DNA of 64,000 nt from an uncultured Erysipelotrichaceae bacterium. GTDB lineage: Bacteria; Bacillota_I; Bacilli_A; RFN20; CAG-826. Each line of letters begins with the position of its first letter. Position 1 is the stretch's first letter. A program made the position numbers and the translations under genes. The notes beneath the pieces were generated by a model. That model was given only the letters and a program-made list of their open reading frames with translations. It searched no databases and was not told where the DNA came from. Location: the NCBI GenBank assembly GCA_902791935.1, contig CADAXQ010000005.1, positions 17,264-81,263 on the forward strand, written 5' to 3'. This document shows positions 1-8,657 of this stretch, in pieces.

Positions 1-1
1 A

Positions 2-1999
2 TATTTTTACACAGTCATCAATGGAAATATAGCTTATCTCGTCTTAGATTCACCCTCATCTTCAAGTTATCGTTCATCCGTTGCCTTTTCTTCCGACATA
101 GATACCGCCGCTTTTAAGAAGAGTGGTAATTATCTAGTTGCTGAATATGGTGGAACAACTTGGTATCTTTATCAATATGGCGCTTCCGCGTATGAAGAAG
201 AATACTATTACTACTACAGCAACCCTACAAGCTACACTTTTACGACAAACTCAATACTTGTAAAAACCAATCTTTCATCTAACACGAATTATACCGTCTC
301 TAATCTAGATGCAACATATGCCACACAAAGCACCTACTACCCGTTAAGCTTTGATGCCACTTCAACTTCAAAAGTTTCAACCAAAAATACTGGATACGTT
401 GTCTCTGGAGCTTACGAAGACAGTGGCATTAAGGCTGATATCCGTGTTTCTCAATATCCCATCACGAATATCAACGGCAGCACTGCTTCGTCTTCATCAT
501 CATCTGTCGACCCAAACAAAGTCTATACCATCAATGCTTCCGGGTCGAATACGATAAGTGATGCCTCTGCTTATCAGAAATTCACGGACTCACTAAACTC
601 TATGAATACTGTGCTTTCAACTTCGTCAAACGTCGTCTATGGCCTCCATTTTATGAATGCCAGCATCTCCAAGAATCATCTAATCACAGTTCCTTATGCT
701 TCTATTAATGGAAAAGAGTATTCCCAATACGAGTTGCCGGAAGACGCGATTGACTTCCAACTTCGCGATAAAGGATATATTAATTTCTTTGCCGGCACTT
801 ATTTTTCGGGTAACGATTCCTTCTTCTCGTTGCATCGTATCTTCCGTGATAATAGCAATTCTATCGATGACATCAAAGAAATCAGCAAGATTTATCATTA
901 CACGGCCGATATGACGGCAGGAAAGCATTACGCTTATGTCTATCAATACACGGACGGCACTTTCTCTTCTCCTTATTGGTTCCGAACCATTGATGGGAAG
1001 AGTACAAAATGCAAAATTGGCACCAGAACGCCAATGAGTGAGGATGAACTATCCGCCACTACAACCAGCGCTCCAGCCGGTTACACTTCTTATTTCGATA
1101 CGGCGTGGATTAAAAAACAAAGCAGTTTAACCAAAAATGCCGTTTATTATTTTGAGGTACCGGTTAACGAAGGAGAATATGCTTTAGGATCCGTCGACGG
1201 CGGGACTGGTGCTTATTTGATGTATTTGGATATCGGCGCTAACGCACAACGTACCGATCGTACAACCATCAATGAAATTAAAACCACAAATACCTATGAA
1301 TATGCCTATCCGAATGGGGTGTCTTTCGTGGATTCTACGACCGCGACTGTAACGGCCTCCGACAGCGTGGGCCTCACGTTATCCCCCTCTTCCTACCAAG
1401 GCGCCATCTCAGTGAAACGTACCGATACGACGGTTGCCTACACGAATACTTCCAATACTGGCATTTCTGCCTGTTTTATCGGGGATTCTGTCACCTTAAC
1501 GGGCAACGGAACAACGATCACGACGGAAACCTATGTCTCTTTAGTCACGGAAACAGAGAAATCGCAGACCATATTGGATTACAACACCTCTACAGATGAA
1601 GAAACCAAGACGGTTTATAAAGAAGATAAAGACGGCAATAAGACCACCCAGATTAACGATGGGAATGCCACATCTGGCTGGGGTGACGCCGATGTCGAGA
1701 TTGAAGCTGGAACCGATGGCTGGCATACCGAAGCCGTTGTCAAGAATGTCTATGTCAACGGAAAATCCGTTACGGTCACAGTCAATTCAACCTATGCCTA
1801 TACTCATGACGAGACCGCGAATACCTACTATTATTCGTTAACCGGTTATCAAGTCACAGTAAAAGGCGATGTCGAAGTCAAGGTAACGGCAACCCAAGTC
1901 GCTGACGGCATTGTGGTCTCCTTATTAACGGACGCTACGAATAACACCTACACGACCCTCGTCATCAACGTGCCACAGACCATCGCGGCATCGAACTAA
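2..1999 (+). CDS. Ser/Thr/Tyr-rich surface protein, 5' end outside window
   Basis: The reading frame is open from base 2 to the TAA at 1997-1999, giving at least 665 residues. An ATG at 602 is internal because the frame continues upstream of it without a stop. The visible protein is rich in Ser, Thr, Tyr and Asn, with low-complexity stretches (a Tyr run near base 210 and a Ser run near 490), as in exported repeat proteins. The C-terminal third is beta-rich (alternating Val/Thr) and there is no C-terminal membrane anchor or LPXTG signal. The N-terminal signal lies outside the window, so secretion is inferred. No enzyme motif was recognised. A terminator hairpin follows directly. It could be a further cargo of the SipW system encoded nearby, but nothing in the visible part proves that. 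Confidence 0.8.
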   Translation, partial: YFYTVINGNIAYLVLDSPSSSSYRSSVAFSSDIDTAAFKKSGNYLVAEYGGTTWYLYQYGASAYEEEYYYYYSNPTSYTFTTNSILVKTNLSSNTNYTVSNLDATYATQSTYYPLSFDATSTSKVSTKNTGYVVSGAYEDSGIKADIRVSQYPITNINGSTASSSSSSVDPNKVYTINASGSNTISDASAYQKFTDSLNSMNTVLSTSSNVVYGLHFMNASISKNHLITVPYASINGKEYSQYELPEDAIDFQLRDKGYINFFAGTYFSGNDSFFSLHRIFRDNSNSIDDIKEISKIYHYTADMTAGKHYAYVYQYTDGTFSSPYWFRTIDGKSTKCKIGTRTPMSEDELSATTTSAPAGYTSYFDTAWIKKQSSLTKNAVYYFEVPVNEGEYALGSVDGGTGAYLMYLDIGANAQRTDRTTINEIKTTNTYEYAYPNGVSFVDSTTATVTASDSVGLTLSPSSYQGAISVKRTDTTVAYTNTSNTGISACFIGDSVTLTGNGTTITTETYVSLVTETEKSQTILDYNTSTDEETKTVYKEDKDGNKTTQINDGNATSGWGDADVEIEAGTDGWHTEAVVKNVYVNGKSVTVTVNSTYAYTHDETANTYYYSLTGYQVTVKGDVEVKVTATQVADGIVVSLLTDATNNTYTTLVINVPQTIAASN

Positions 2000-2010
2000 C
2001 GAAACATAAT

Positions 2011-2040
2011 AAAAATCCGCGTCTTCAAGGCGCGGTTTTC
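2011..2040 (+). terminator. Intrinsic terminator of the surface protein gene
   Basis: CCGCG (2017-2021) pairs with CGCGG (2031-2035), followed by TTTT. It lies 12 bases after the stop codon of the upstream gene. Confidence 0.7.
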
Positions 2041-2117
2041 CGATCTGGCCTATAAGGCCGATTACTGGCAGGGGCAATCATGCCCCTTTTTAAATCGCCC
2101 AATCGCCCTTGTCACCC

Positions 2118-2585
2118 TTACTTACCCGTGAACGGGTCCTTGTACTCCTTCAGGCTTCGACGATCCTCTATCCGGTCCTCGAGCTCCTGGTTCTTGATGT
2201 AGTTCTGAACCGTCTTCTTGTTCAGCCCGACGGTGCTGACGTAATACCCCTCGGACCAGAAGCGCCTGGCCCCGTAGTTGTATTTCAGGTTCGCGTGCTC
2301 GTCGAATATCATGAGGCTCGTCTTGCCTTTCAGGTACCCCATGAAGCTCGAGACGGAGAGCTTCGGGGGTATGCGTACAAGCATGTGTATGTGATCGGGC
2401 ATCGCGTGCGCCTCGATGATGTCGACGCCTTTGTACATGCAGCACCTCCTGATGTATTTTCCGATGTCGGCGCGAAGTTTGGCGTAAATCGCCTTCCTCC
2501 GGTACTTCGGGGTGAACACGATATGGTATTTGCAGTCCCATTTGGTGTGCGACAGGCTCGACACTTCGTCGTTCTTAAGTGGCAT
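2118..2585 (-). CDS. tnpA: IS200-type Y1 (HUH) transposase
   Basis: This is a 155-residue single-strand DNA transposase, the usual size for IS200 TnpA. The metal-binding HUH motif is visible as HIHML, preceded by AMPD, and the catalytic tyrosine lies in NKKTVQNYIKNQ near the C-terminus. The RFWSEGYY segment is also typical. The start at 2585 is preferred over a longer frame from 2684 because a GAGGAGG ribosome binding site lies just upstream and the family begins near this residue. That binding site is buried in a long hairpin (2590-2653). Confidence 0.9.
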   Translation of the reverse strand: MPLKNDEVSSLSHTKWDCKYHIVFTPKYRRKAIYAKLRADIGKYIRRCCMYKGVDIIEAHAMPDHIHMLVRIPPKLSVSSFMGYLKGKTSLMIFDEHANLKYNYGARRFWSEGYYVSTVGLNKKTVQNYIKNQELEDRIEDRRSLKEYKDPFTGK

Positions 2586-2589
2586 AATA

Positions 2590-2653
2590 TAAAAGTCCTC
2601 CTCGGATGCAAGGGCAACTGAGCATTGCAATTGTACCCCCTCGGAGGACTTTT
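2590..2653 (-). promoter_or_regulatory. Leader hairpin sequestering the tnpA ribosome binding site
   Basis: On the transposase strand AAAAGTCCTCCGA (from about 2653) can pair with the GAGGAGGACTTTT that holds the tnpA Shine-Dalgarno sequence. The arms are about 11-14 bp with a loop near 35 nt. IS200 elements are known to repress their transposase this way and to block read-in transcription. On the plus strand the same hairpin ends in a T run and could act as a terminator. The pairing is seen; the regulatory role is inferred from the family. Confidence 0.65.
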
Positions 2654-2731
2654 TTTCATGACCGCCACGGCTTTTTATCGTCACGCCCGCATAGCAGGCG
2701 GTTTTAAGTTGTCCCTATCGGTCCACATAAG

Positions 2732-2768
2732 AAAAGGCGACCTCAATACATTTGATGGTCGCCTTTTT
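2732..2768 (-). terminator. Bidirectional terminator overlapping the guaD 3' end
   Basis: AAAAGGCGACC (2732-2742) pairs with GGTCGCCTTTT (2757-2767). The stop codon of the deaminase (2743-2745) lies in the loop and its last codons form one arm. A/T tracts on both sides allow termination in either direction. Confidence 0.75.
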
Positions 2769-3192
2769 GGTACTCGGCAAATAACTTTTGTCCGGCCGCG
2801 TGATCAAGTTCTTGGAAGTTAAGATGATCTTTGTTTTCGTAGAACTGTTTATCCCGAAATCCAATCTTTTCGGCATCGCTGGTATTACACGCATAATAGA
2901 CATGGGCAATATTCGCCCAAAGAATCGCGCCTAAACACATAGGGCAAGGATAGCTGGTCGTATAAATGTCGCAGTTAGAAAGATCATAGGTCCCTAAATG
3001 GCGGCACGCGTCGTGAATCGCCATGACTTCGCCGTGGCACGTTGGATCTTGGGCCTTAATGACCTCATTATGGCCTCTCCCAACGATTTTCCCGTCTTTG
3101 ACGACAATTGCCCCAAAAGGACCGCCATCGTGCGAGGAAATGCCTTTCTCGGCTTCTTTGATTGCTTCTTGCATGAAATCTTGTTGGGTCAT
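2743..3192 (-). CDS. guaD: Guanine deaminase (cytidine deaminase fold)
   Basis: This is a cytosolic purine-salvage enzyme expected to convert guanine to xanthine. The protein has 149 residues, close to Bacillus GuaD (about 156). The zinc site is complete: HGE followed by the PCPMC motif, in the order and spacing of the family, and the DLSNCDIYTTSYPCPMC context resembles GuaD more than TadA or Cdd. The start at 3192 was chosen over an upstream in-frame codon (3264) because the longer version would run into the hairpin that ends the neighbouring operon and adds a non-conserved hydrophobic tail. It appears monocistronic. Another nucleobase deaminase is possible. Confidence 0.85.
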   Translation of the reverse strand: MTQQDFMQEAIKEAEKGISSHDGGPFGAIVVKDGKIVGRGHNEVIKAQDPTCHGEVMAIHDACRHLGTYDLSNCDIYTTSYPCPMCLGAILWANIAHVYYACNTSDAEKIGFRDKQFYENKDHLNFQELDHAAGQKLFAEYQKGDHQMY

Positions 3193-3263
3193 TTCTTTTT
3201 TGCTTCTCTCTTGCTGCAAGGGCAGCCCGATAGAATAAACGAAAAAACAAATGGGTGCAAGCA

Positions 3264-3292
3264 AAAGAACGGATGGGCTCCATCCGTTCTTT
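3264..3292 (-). terminator. Strong terminator of the c-di-GMP riboswitch operon
   Basis: A perfect 13-bp stem (AAAGAACGGATGG / CCATCCGTTCTTT) with a three-base loop is followed on the minus strand by TTTT. It lies 12 bases past the stop of the last operon gene. Confidence 0.85.
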
Positions 3293-3303
3293 GAGAAGAT
3301 TCG

Positions 3304-6300
3304 TTAACGTTGATAGTTCAATGCCGTAATGAAGTCTTGCGTGCTTAAGCCATGCACCTTGCCGCCATCGATATAGTAAGGCACGGCCATGTCATAACAG
3401 AAGTCACGTTCATCTTGGCTCGCAACCCCATTCGCAATCGTAATGAAGTTGTTCTCCTCTAAGGAAGTAGCCATCCGGATGAACGAAGAGGTCGAAGACG
3501 GTGACAACAACGAATCCTGCAAGAGGTCACGAGAAATAGCGACCGCTTCAATGCCGAGACTCTTTAGGGCAGGAATACCAATACGTTCTGGCTGATAAGA
3601 ACGAACCGCGAAACGAATGCCTAAGGGGCGAAGCATCGCAAGCACGGGACGTAATGTTTCTTCATGTCCTGCCAAATCCCCACATCCGAGCGATAAGAAG
3701 AACGAATCTTTCGGGAAACGATGTTGGGTCATGAAATGCTTCATGAAGGGCAAGAACTGATCCGCCAATAAGGTGTTTGGCGAGACATAGACGAAGAAGG
3801 CACGAATCCCCGATGTCTTTAACGTCGTATCCCCATAGTTATCAAAGAATTGCCCGACGTTTTGAAGCACGGCTTCATCAAAGGAGGTGACTAATCCGCC
3901 TTCCACGGCAATCGGCATGAACTCACGGTCGGAAATGCGTTCGTGATAGAGGCCTTCTAAGCCAAGGCTAATCTGAATGCCAGAGATATGGGAGGTGGAG
4001 GTTTCGGTGACGGCACTAAGCGATAAGGCAACCGCATTCGTCCGTAACGAGACGTCGAGCAATTGTCGGAGGTAGTCTTTCCGTAACGCTTTCCGAACGC
4101 GCGAACGACCGACTTCGAGTAAGAAGCCATCGCCGACTTTGACGGAACGGTCTAACTCCGTCTTAATCATCGACATCATTTCGAAGTTGCTGGCCGCTTC
4201 GGTGGGGTAACCAATCGCACTATAGGCGAACGTGGGAGAGAAGAATGCGCCACTAAAGGCGATGGGGGCTTGAATCACTTCCGCCAAACTTTCGGCAAAG
4301 TACACCATGGCGCTCTTGGACGTTGAACGTAATAAGAACGACAACGTATCTTCATCGTAACGATACGTAAAGTCGCCATAGCCGGCATCTTGGATCTTCC
4401 GTACTAAGACTTGCCGTAAGTTTTCTGTGTTTTCACTAGGGAATTTCACGGCAAAATCGCTGACGTTCGTCAAACGGACCGAGACGACATAACCCGTGCC
4501 ACGATTTCGAATTTCTCTCCCGAGGTCATTCGATAACGCCTTGGCATTAAAGACGCCAAACTTAGCATCAAAGAGATTCGAGGAGACGGCTGAAGCCGTT
4601 TGTTTTTCGATTAAAATCGTCGCGGCATCTTTCGATGAGGAACGGTAATTCACCATGGATAGTGTTTGTTCCGCCGGTCCAAGTGGTGCGATGACGCGTT
4701 TCACCGTACCCATTCTTAACGGACATTCCTCACAAGGCGTATCCCGCCCCATTAAGGCTTTGAAACAATATTCCCCGACTTTCGCGTCTGGGAAGTTCTT
4801 CTCGACTAAGTTGGAGAAATGTAATAGCCGATATGTCTTGGCATTCACTTGATAAGCCAAACGGCCATGACGAGACAACAAGGCTTCAACGAGATTATTC
4901 GTATCTAAGGCGTTCTCTTTTTCTTGGATGGTGACTAACATCGAAGAAATCAAAGAGAACGATAATTCGGTTGCTTCGCGGTCCGCTAACGTGAATTCAT
5001 CCCGCCGTTGCACCGATAAGTAATACATGAAGCCATAGAGCTGATTTTGATACATGACCGGGGCAAACACAGCAGAGGCGACGCCTAAAGATTGTAACAT
5101 CTCACCCACTTCTGGTGGCAACATCGTCACATCATTGATAAAGGTGGCTGCTTCTTGACGGCAATACGAAACCAACGGGGCGATCTCTTCGCTCCCGATT
5201 TGATCCTGCGTAGCCAATAAACGGAATCCTTCTTTGCCATCTTTGATGTTCTCTTCCATCATGATGCCATAACGGTTCGTTTTGTCATCACGCCGTAAGA
5301 AACCGCAAACGTCATAATGCATCTCGCCACACGCATACGTCATATAATCCGTCACAATCTTCACGGATTGGGATAACGCATTCGCGGAACGGAATTCCCG
5401 AAGATAACGTTCACTGGCCGCCAAGGCAATGACACGACGGGGTGTATTGCCAAAAGACGGGTCAGGTAAAGCGGGAGCGCTATCGGTGGGAACCATCGAA
5501 ACGGGTTCCGCATCTTTTTCAAGTTGGTTCTTTGCTTCGCTTAATAATTTCGACCCAGCGACAAATGGAAAGACAGCAACCCCGATACGGGCCGAATAAT
5601 ACGTCACGGCATCATATTCTTTCTCAATGATGCTGGGGGAGAAAATCGCCACGAATTGACGGCACATCTCTTGGAATTCCGGGAAAGCAGGTAGCGAAGG
5701 CAAATACGCGTAATAGAAGCCGTTTTCTTGTTTGGCCACTAACGTAGGCTGGAATTGCAGCCGTAACGTGCGAAGTAGCGTTTCATCCACGCGGTCTGGA
5801 ATCGGATCCGAGCCATACGCCTTCACGGCCAAAACGGCAGAACGGTACGAAGAAGATTCGCGTAAAGCCGCTAACACCGCTTGGGTCATCTCTTCTGGGG
5901 CCATCATCTCAGAAGAAGAAATGTGATGTTGCACATATTGCCGTTCTTCTTGACGGATGGCCAAGAGGTTATTGATACGGCTTTGTAACCGATTTAAGGT
6001 GGGAGAACGATAATTCGCATGTGACAAGCGAATTCGGCCTGCTTCAAAATTTTGTAACTGCTCGCTGAATTCTTGGGCAGCGGCCGATGTTTCATGGATG
6101 GATTTCCGGTAACTATGGAATAACCAACCCGTCATGAAAGCGGCGGCTAACACAAAGAACACCAATAAGCTTAAGAAAATCGTGAGATAAAGCTCATTCT
6201 CACGGTAGAAGAAAGACAGAATGGCAAAGACAATCACCGCAACGCCCGAGAAACCAATGGCACTGACGACGCCAATCGCGTTCTTTAGCGCCTGTTCCAT

Positions 6301-6333
6301 CTTTTCTACGTTAGTGTGTTCCGTGCTGCTCAT
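3304..6333 (-). CDS. Membrane GAF protein with degenerate GGDEF and EAL domains
   Basis: This 1009-residue protein has two membrane segments near the N-terminus (about 20-42 and 48-72). A degenerate GGDEF-like region follows, then a GAF domain (about 300-465) and a PAS-like segment with a GRDTPCEECP cysteine pair. A second degenerate GGDEF-like region (about 590-735) and an EAL-like C-terminal barrel (about 755-1005) complete it. None of the catalytic EAL signatures (EAL, ELTES, DDFG, EGVE) is present, so it is unlikely to cut c-di-GMP and may sense it or act as a scaffold. The start at 6333 has GGAGG nine bases upstream and overlaps the preceding gene, suggesting translational coupling. An in-frame codon at 6354 is the alternative. 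It is the last gene of the riboswitch operon. Confidence 0.8.
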   Translation of the reverse strand: MSSTEHTNVEKMEQALKNAIGVVSAIGFSGVAVIVFAILSFFYRENELYLTIFLSLLVFFVLAAAFMTGWLFHSYRKSIHETSAAAQEFSEQLQNFEAGRIRLSHANYRSPTLNRLQSRINNLLAIRQEERQYVQHHISSSEMMAPEEMTQAVLAALRESSSYRSAVLAVKAYGSDPIPDRVDETLLRTLRLQFQPTLVAKQENGFYYAYLPSLPAFPEFQEMCRQFVAIFSPSIIEKEYDAVTYYSARIGVAVFPFVAGSKLLSEAKNQLEKDAEPVSMVPTDSAPALPDPSFGNTPRRVIALAASERYLREFRSANALSQSVKIVTDYMTYACGEMHYDVCGFLRRDDKTNRYGIMMEENIKDGKEGFRLLATQDQIGSEEIAPLVSYCRQEAATFINDVTMLPPEVGEMLQSLGVASAVFAPVMYQNQLYGFMYYLSVQRRDEFTLADREATELSFSLISSMLVTIQEKENALDTNNLVEALLSRHGRLAYQVNAKTYRLLHFSNLVEKNFPDAKVGEYCFKALMGRDTPCEECPLRMGTVKRVIAPLGPAEQTLSMVNYRSSSKDAATILIEKQTASAVSSNLFDAKFGVFNAKALSNDLGREIRNRGTGYVVSVRLTNVSDFAVKFPSENTENLRQVLVRKIQDAGYGDFTYRYDEDTLSFLLRSTSKSAMVYFAESLAEVIQAPIAFSGAFFSPTFAYSAIGYPTEAASNFEMMSMIKTELDRSVKVGDGFLLEVGRSRVRKALRKDYLRQLLDVSLRTNAVALSLSAVTETSTSHISGIQISLGLEGLYHERISDREFMPIAVEGGLVTSFDEAVLQNVGQFFDNYGDTTLKTSGIRAFFVYVSPNTLLADQFLPFMKHFMTQHRFPKDSFFLSLGCGDLAGHEETLRPVLAMLRPLGIRFAVRSYQPERIGIPALKSLGIEAVAISRDLLQDSLLSPSSTSSFIRMATSLEENNFITIANGVASQDERDFCYDMAVPYYIDGGKVHGLSTQDFITALNYQR

Positions 6334-7081
6334 AGAAGAGTTCCTCCGCGGCATTGAAGTCTTGACGGTTATCCATCAAGATCTTGGCTAAGATATGCCC
6401 TACCTTCGGCATGGCTTCTAAGCACTTGCGCCGCCAAGTTAAGAATTGATCTTCATGGTCTAGTTCATAAACCAAGACCCGAATCGACAATAAACTGACG
6501 TGACGGCTATAACAAGTAAAGGCAATGCCACCACTAGAGGTGTCATAGCCCATCAATAAGCTTTGTACCGACGCGTAATGTTTTTGTTTGATGGCGTCAT
6601 ATTGTTTCTTTGCCGTCATGACTTTGGTGCCTGATAAGAGGTAACCACGTTGCAAATACGCTTCGTTAAACGCATAACCGGCTTCTTCGGCTTTCTTGTT
6701 GAGGTCATTCGACGCCAAGAAATATGAGGGTTGATTAGGAAATTGCCCATAATTGGTGGCAAAGAATGGGCTGTAGCGCACATGTTGGAAGTAATAACGG
6801 TCAACGACGAGTAAGTCCCCTTGATGCATGTCGGGGCTTAAGGAAACCGCCGGTCCGATGTTCACCACTAAGTAGGGGTCATAATGATCGATTAACATGG
6901 CCGTGACGGCCGACGTAATCATATTGCCATAACCCGTCGCGGCAATCGCCATGTCTTCAATGCCAAACGAACCACGATAAACACGAATATTCCCCGGCAA
7001 TTCATCCACGGAATTCGAAGTGGTAAACCGCGAGACAAAATAAAGGATGTCGTCTTCGCCTTGTCCTAAGATGAGAATCAT
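6311..7081 (-). CDS. MTA/SAH nucleosidase-like protein, probably inactive
   Basis: The 256-residue sequence follows the nucleoside phosphorylase/MTAN fold: an N-terminal LILGQGEDD strand, a TGYGN turn, VNIGPAVSL in place of the usual NTGSAGGL, then QGDLLVVD. Where active nucleosidases carry the MEA-type glutamate, this protein reads DTSSGGIAFTC. The catalytic aspartate region is also altered (VYELDHED). I infer loss of hydrolase activity or a changed ligand. It is coupled to the upstream EAL gene by an ATGA overlap (7078-7081) and overlaps the downstream gene. The fold assignment is moderately sure; the function is unknown, perhaps nucleotide or adenosyl-compound sensing. Confidence 0.65.
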   Translation of the reverse strand: MILILGQGEDDILYFVSRFTTSNSVDELPGNIRVYRGSFGIEDMAIAATGYGNMITSAVTAMLIDHYDPYLVVNIGPAVSLSPDMHQGDLLVVDRYYFQHVRYSPFFATNYGQFPNQPSYFLASNDLNKKAEEAGYAFNEAYLQRGYLLSGTKVMTAKKQYDAIKQKHYASVQSLLMGYDTSSGGIAFTCYSRHVSLLSIRVLVYELDHEDQFLTWRRKCLEAMPKVGHILAKILMDNRQDFNAAEELFYEQHGTH

Positions 7082-8655
7082 TCTTCTTTGCCTCCTTTCG
7101 GGTTCGTCCCTTCAAAGGGGTTATGCGCGAGTAACGCTTCAAAATTCGCTTTATCTAATGGTTTCGCGAAGTAATACCCCTGAATCGCGTCTAAGTCATG
7201 CGCCGAAAGAAGCGAAACTTGTTTGGGGTTCTCTACGCCTTCGGCAATGACCCGCATATGTAACCCATGCACCAAGTAAATAATCGAAGCCACAAGATCT
7301 TCAGACTCTTTGCTTAATTCAATGTCGTCAATAAAGGACTTATCCAGCTTCAAAACATCAAAATCGATGTTCTTTAAAACCGACAACGAAGAATAACCAA
7401 TCCCGAAGTCATCGATGGATGTCGATAAACCTAAGGCTTTGATTTTCCGAATGACGAACGAAATGAAGTTCGCGTCTTGGGCAGCCAAAGATTCGGTTAA
7501 CTCGATTTCGATCTGATGGGGATCAATCTTGTATTTCTTAATCGTTTCGGCAAAGAAAGCGATTAAGCCGGGGTCGTAAACCGTACGACGCGATAAGTTC
7601 ACAGAAATCACAAGCGGTCGTTGTCTTGTATCACGCCACGACGCAATGTCACGGCACACCGCTTCAAACACATAATGGTCAATCGCGACAATCTGACCGC
7701 TGGCTTCGGCGTAGGGAACAAAGACCGAAGGCGGTAAGAAACCACGGCGCGGATGGCGCCAACGAATTAAGGCTTCGGCCCCGTAGAAACATTTTTTCTT
7801 CACGTCCCACTTCGCCTGGTAATAAATGATGAATTGGTTTCGTTTTAAACCTTCTTCGATGTCGGCGGATTGTTCGCGGTCGCTTAAGGATGCTTGCTTC
7901 ATGGATTCGGCATAAAGCTGCAAATCCCCCGAAGGGCGGTTGGCCGCATGGAAACGCGCGGCAATCGAAGCCCGTTCAAAGTTTTGACTGGGCGTTTGTT
8001 CTTTTTGATAGGGGGTAGCGCCTAACATCACGAACGCCATCGGTAACGAAGGACGACCTGCCAAAACGGCATTGATGTCATCAGCAATCTTCCGTAGAGA
8101 AGCATAGAAATCATTCGCATTCGAAACTTCGGCATAGAACAAGAAATCGCCTTGTCCATTCACCGCATAGTTCCAGTTCGGTTTGTCTTGTAACTCTTTA
8201 CGAACGGCTTCGACACAAATACGGTTCAGTTCTTGCATATCCACCAACCGGAACGAGAATAACGGTTGGTTATTGAAGCCATGGAGATAAAGAATGCCAC
8301 CATAAGACACCATGTTGTGACGGTTATGGATGGATTTGCTTCCGACCGTGTCAAAGAAGGTATCTTCGTCCCAAATGGTCACATCGAATTGTTCACCGAA
8401 TAACGTATTGAGCCATGCATGGTGGCGAAGTAGTAATTTACGGTTCGCGAAAAGTTGCACGATGAGTAGCGAGAATGCAATCGTTAAAAAGAAACAAACT
8501 AACGCAACGATGCCAAGCACCCAAGGACGATTTTGAGAAACGCCTTGGCAAAGCAACACCACCGAAACCACCACCGCGGCAGTCGATAATCCAAGTAACG
8601 CAAAGATCACCAAGATCCAAACCTTTAATTGTTCGAGTTGTTTTTGATATCTCAT
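7078..8655 (-). CDS. c-di-GMP phosphodiesterase (EAL), membrane-anchored
   Basis: This 525-residue protein is expected to hydrolyse c-di-GMP to pGpG. Two membrane helices (about 12-36 and 47-70) are followed by a degenerate GGDEF-like sensor region (about 90-255) and a complete EAL domain (about 262-515). The key residues are present: the EAL motif at 294-296, Asn in SVNLS (353), the Glu in IELTES, the DDFG pair (415-416), Lys439, the Glu of AEGVE (472) and QGYYF. All metal and catalytic positions therefore look intact. AAAGGAG lies upstream of the ATG, two bases after the stop of the signal peptidase gene. It shares its transcript with a c-di-GMP riboswitch, which suggests feedback on the second messenger. 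Confidence 0.9.
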   Translation of the reverse strand: MRYQKQLEQLKVWILVIFALLGLSTAAVVVSVVLLCQGVSQNRPWVLGIVALVCFFLTIAFSLLIVQLFANRKLLLRHHAWLNTLFGEQFDVTIWDEDTFFDTVGSKSIHNRHNMVSYGGILYLHGFNNQPLFSFRLVDMQELNRICVEAVRKELQDKPNWNYAVNGQGDFLFYAEVSNANDFYASLRKIADDINAVLAGRPSLPMAFVMLGATPYQKEQTPSQNFERASIAARFHAANRPSGDLQLYAESMKQASLSDREQSADIEEGLKRNQFIIYYQAKWDVKKKCFYGAEALIRWRHPRRGFLPPSVFVPYAEASGQIVAIDHYVFEAVCRDIASWRDTRQRPLVISVNLSRRTVYDPGLIAFFAETIKKYKIDPHQIEIELTESLAAQDANFISFVIRKIKALGLSTSIDDFGIGYSSLSVLKNIDFDVLKLDKSFIDDIELSKESEDLVASIIYLVHGLHMRVIAEGVENPKQVSLLSAHDLDAIQGYYFAKPLDKANFEALLAHNPFEGTNPKGGKEE

Positions 8656-8657
8656 GG

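Larger units (their letters stand above)
2041..2715 (-). mobile_element. IS200/IS605-type insertion sequence (tnpA only)
   Basis: A single Y1 transposase gene is enclosed by short imperfect hairpins rather than long terminal inverted repeats, as expected for IS200-type elements. On the transposase strand the upstream end has a hairpin at 2684-2700 (CGCCTGC, loop TAT, GCGGGCG). The downstream end has GGGGCA-TGAT-TGCCCC (2071-2086) and a smaller GGCC hairpin (2047-2059). The exact ends cannot be fixed by eye, so the limits given are approximate. There is no tnpB. The element sits between two terminators and disrupts no gene. Its GC-rich codon use differs from the host genes. Confidence 0.75.

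Noticed and set aside
2109..2621. Long plus-strand frame opposite the IS200 transposase
   Set aside because: It is an antisense shadow of the GC-rich tnpA gene; it lacks a ribosome binding site and recognisable motifs.
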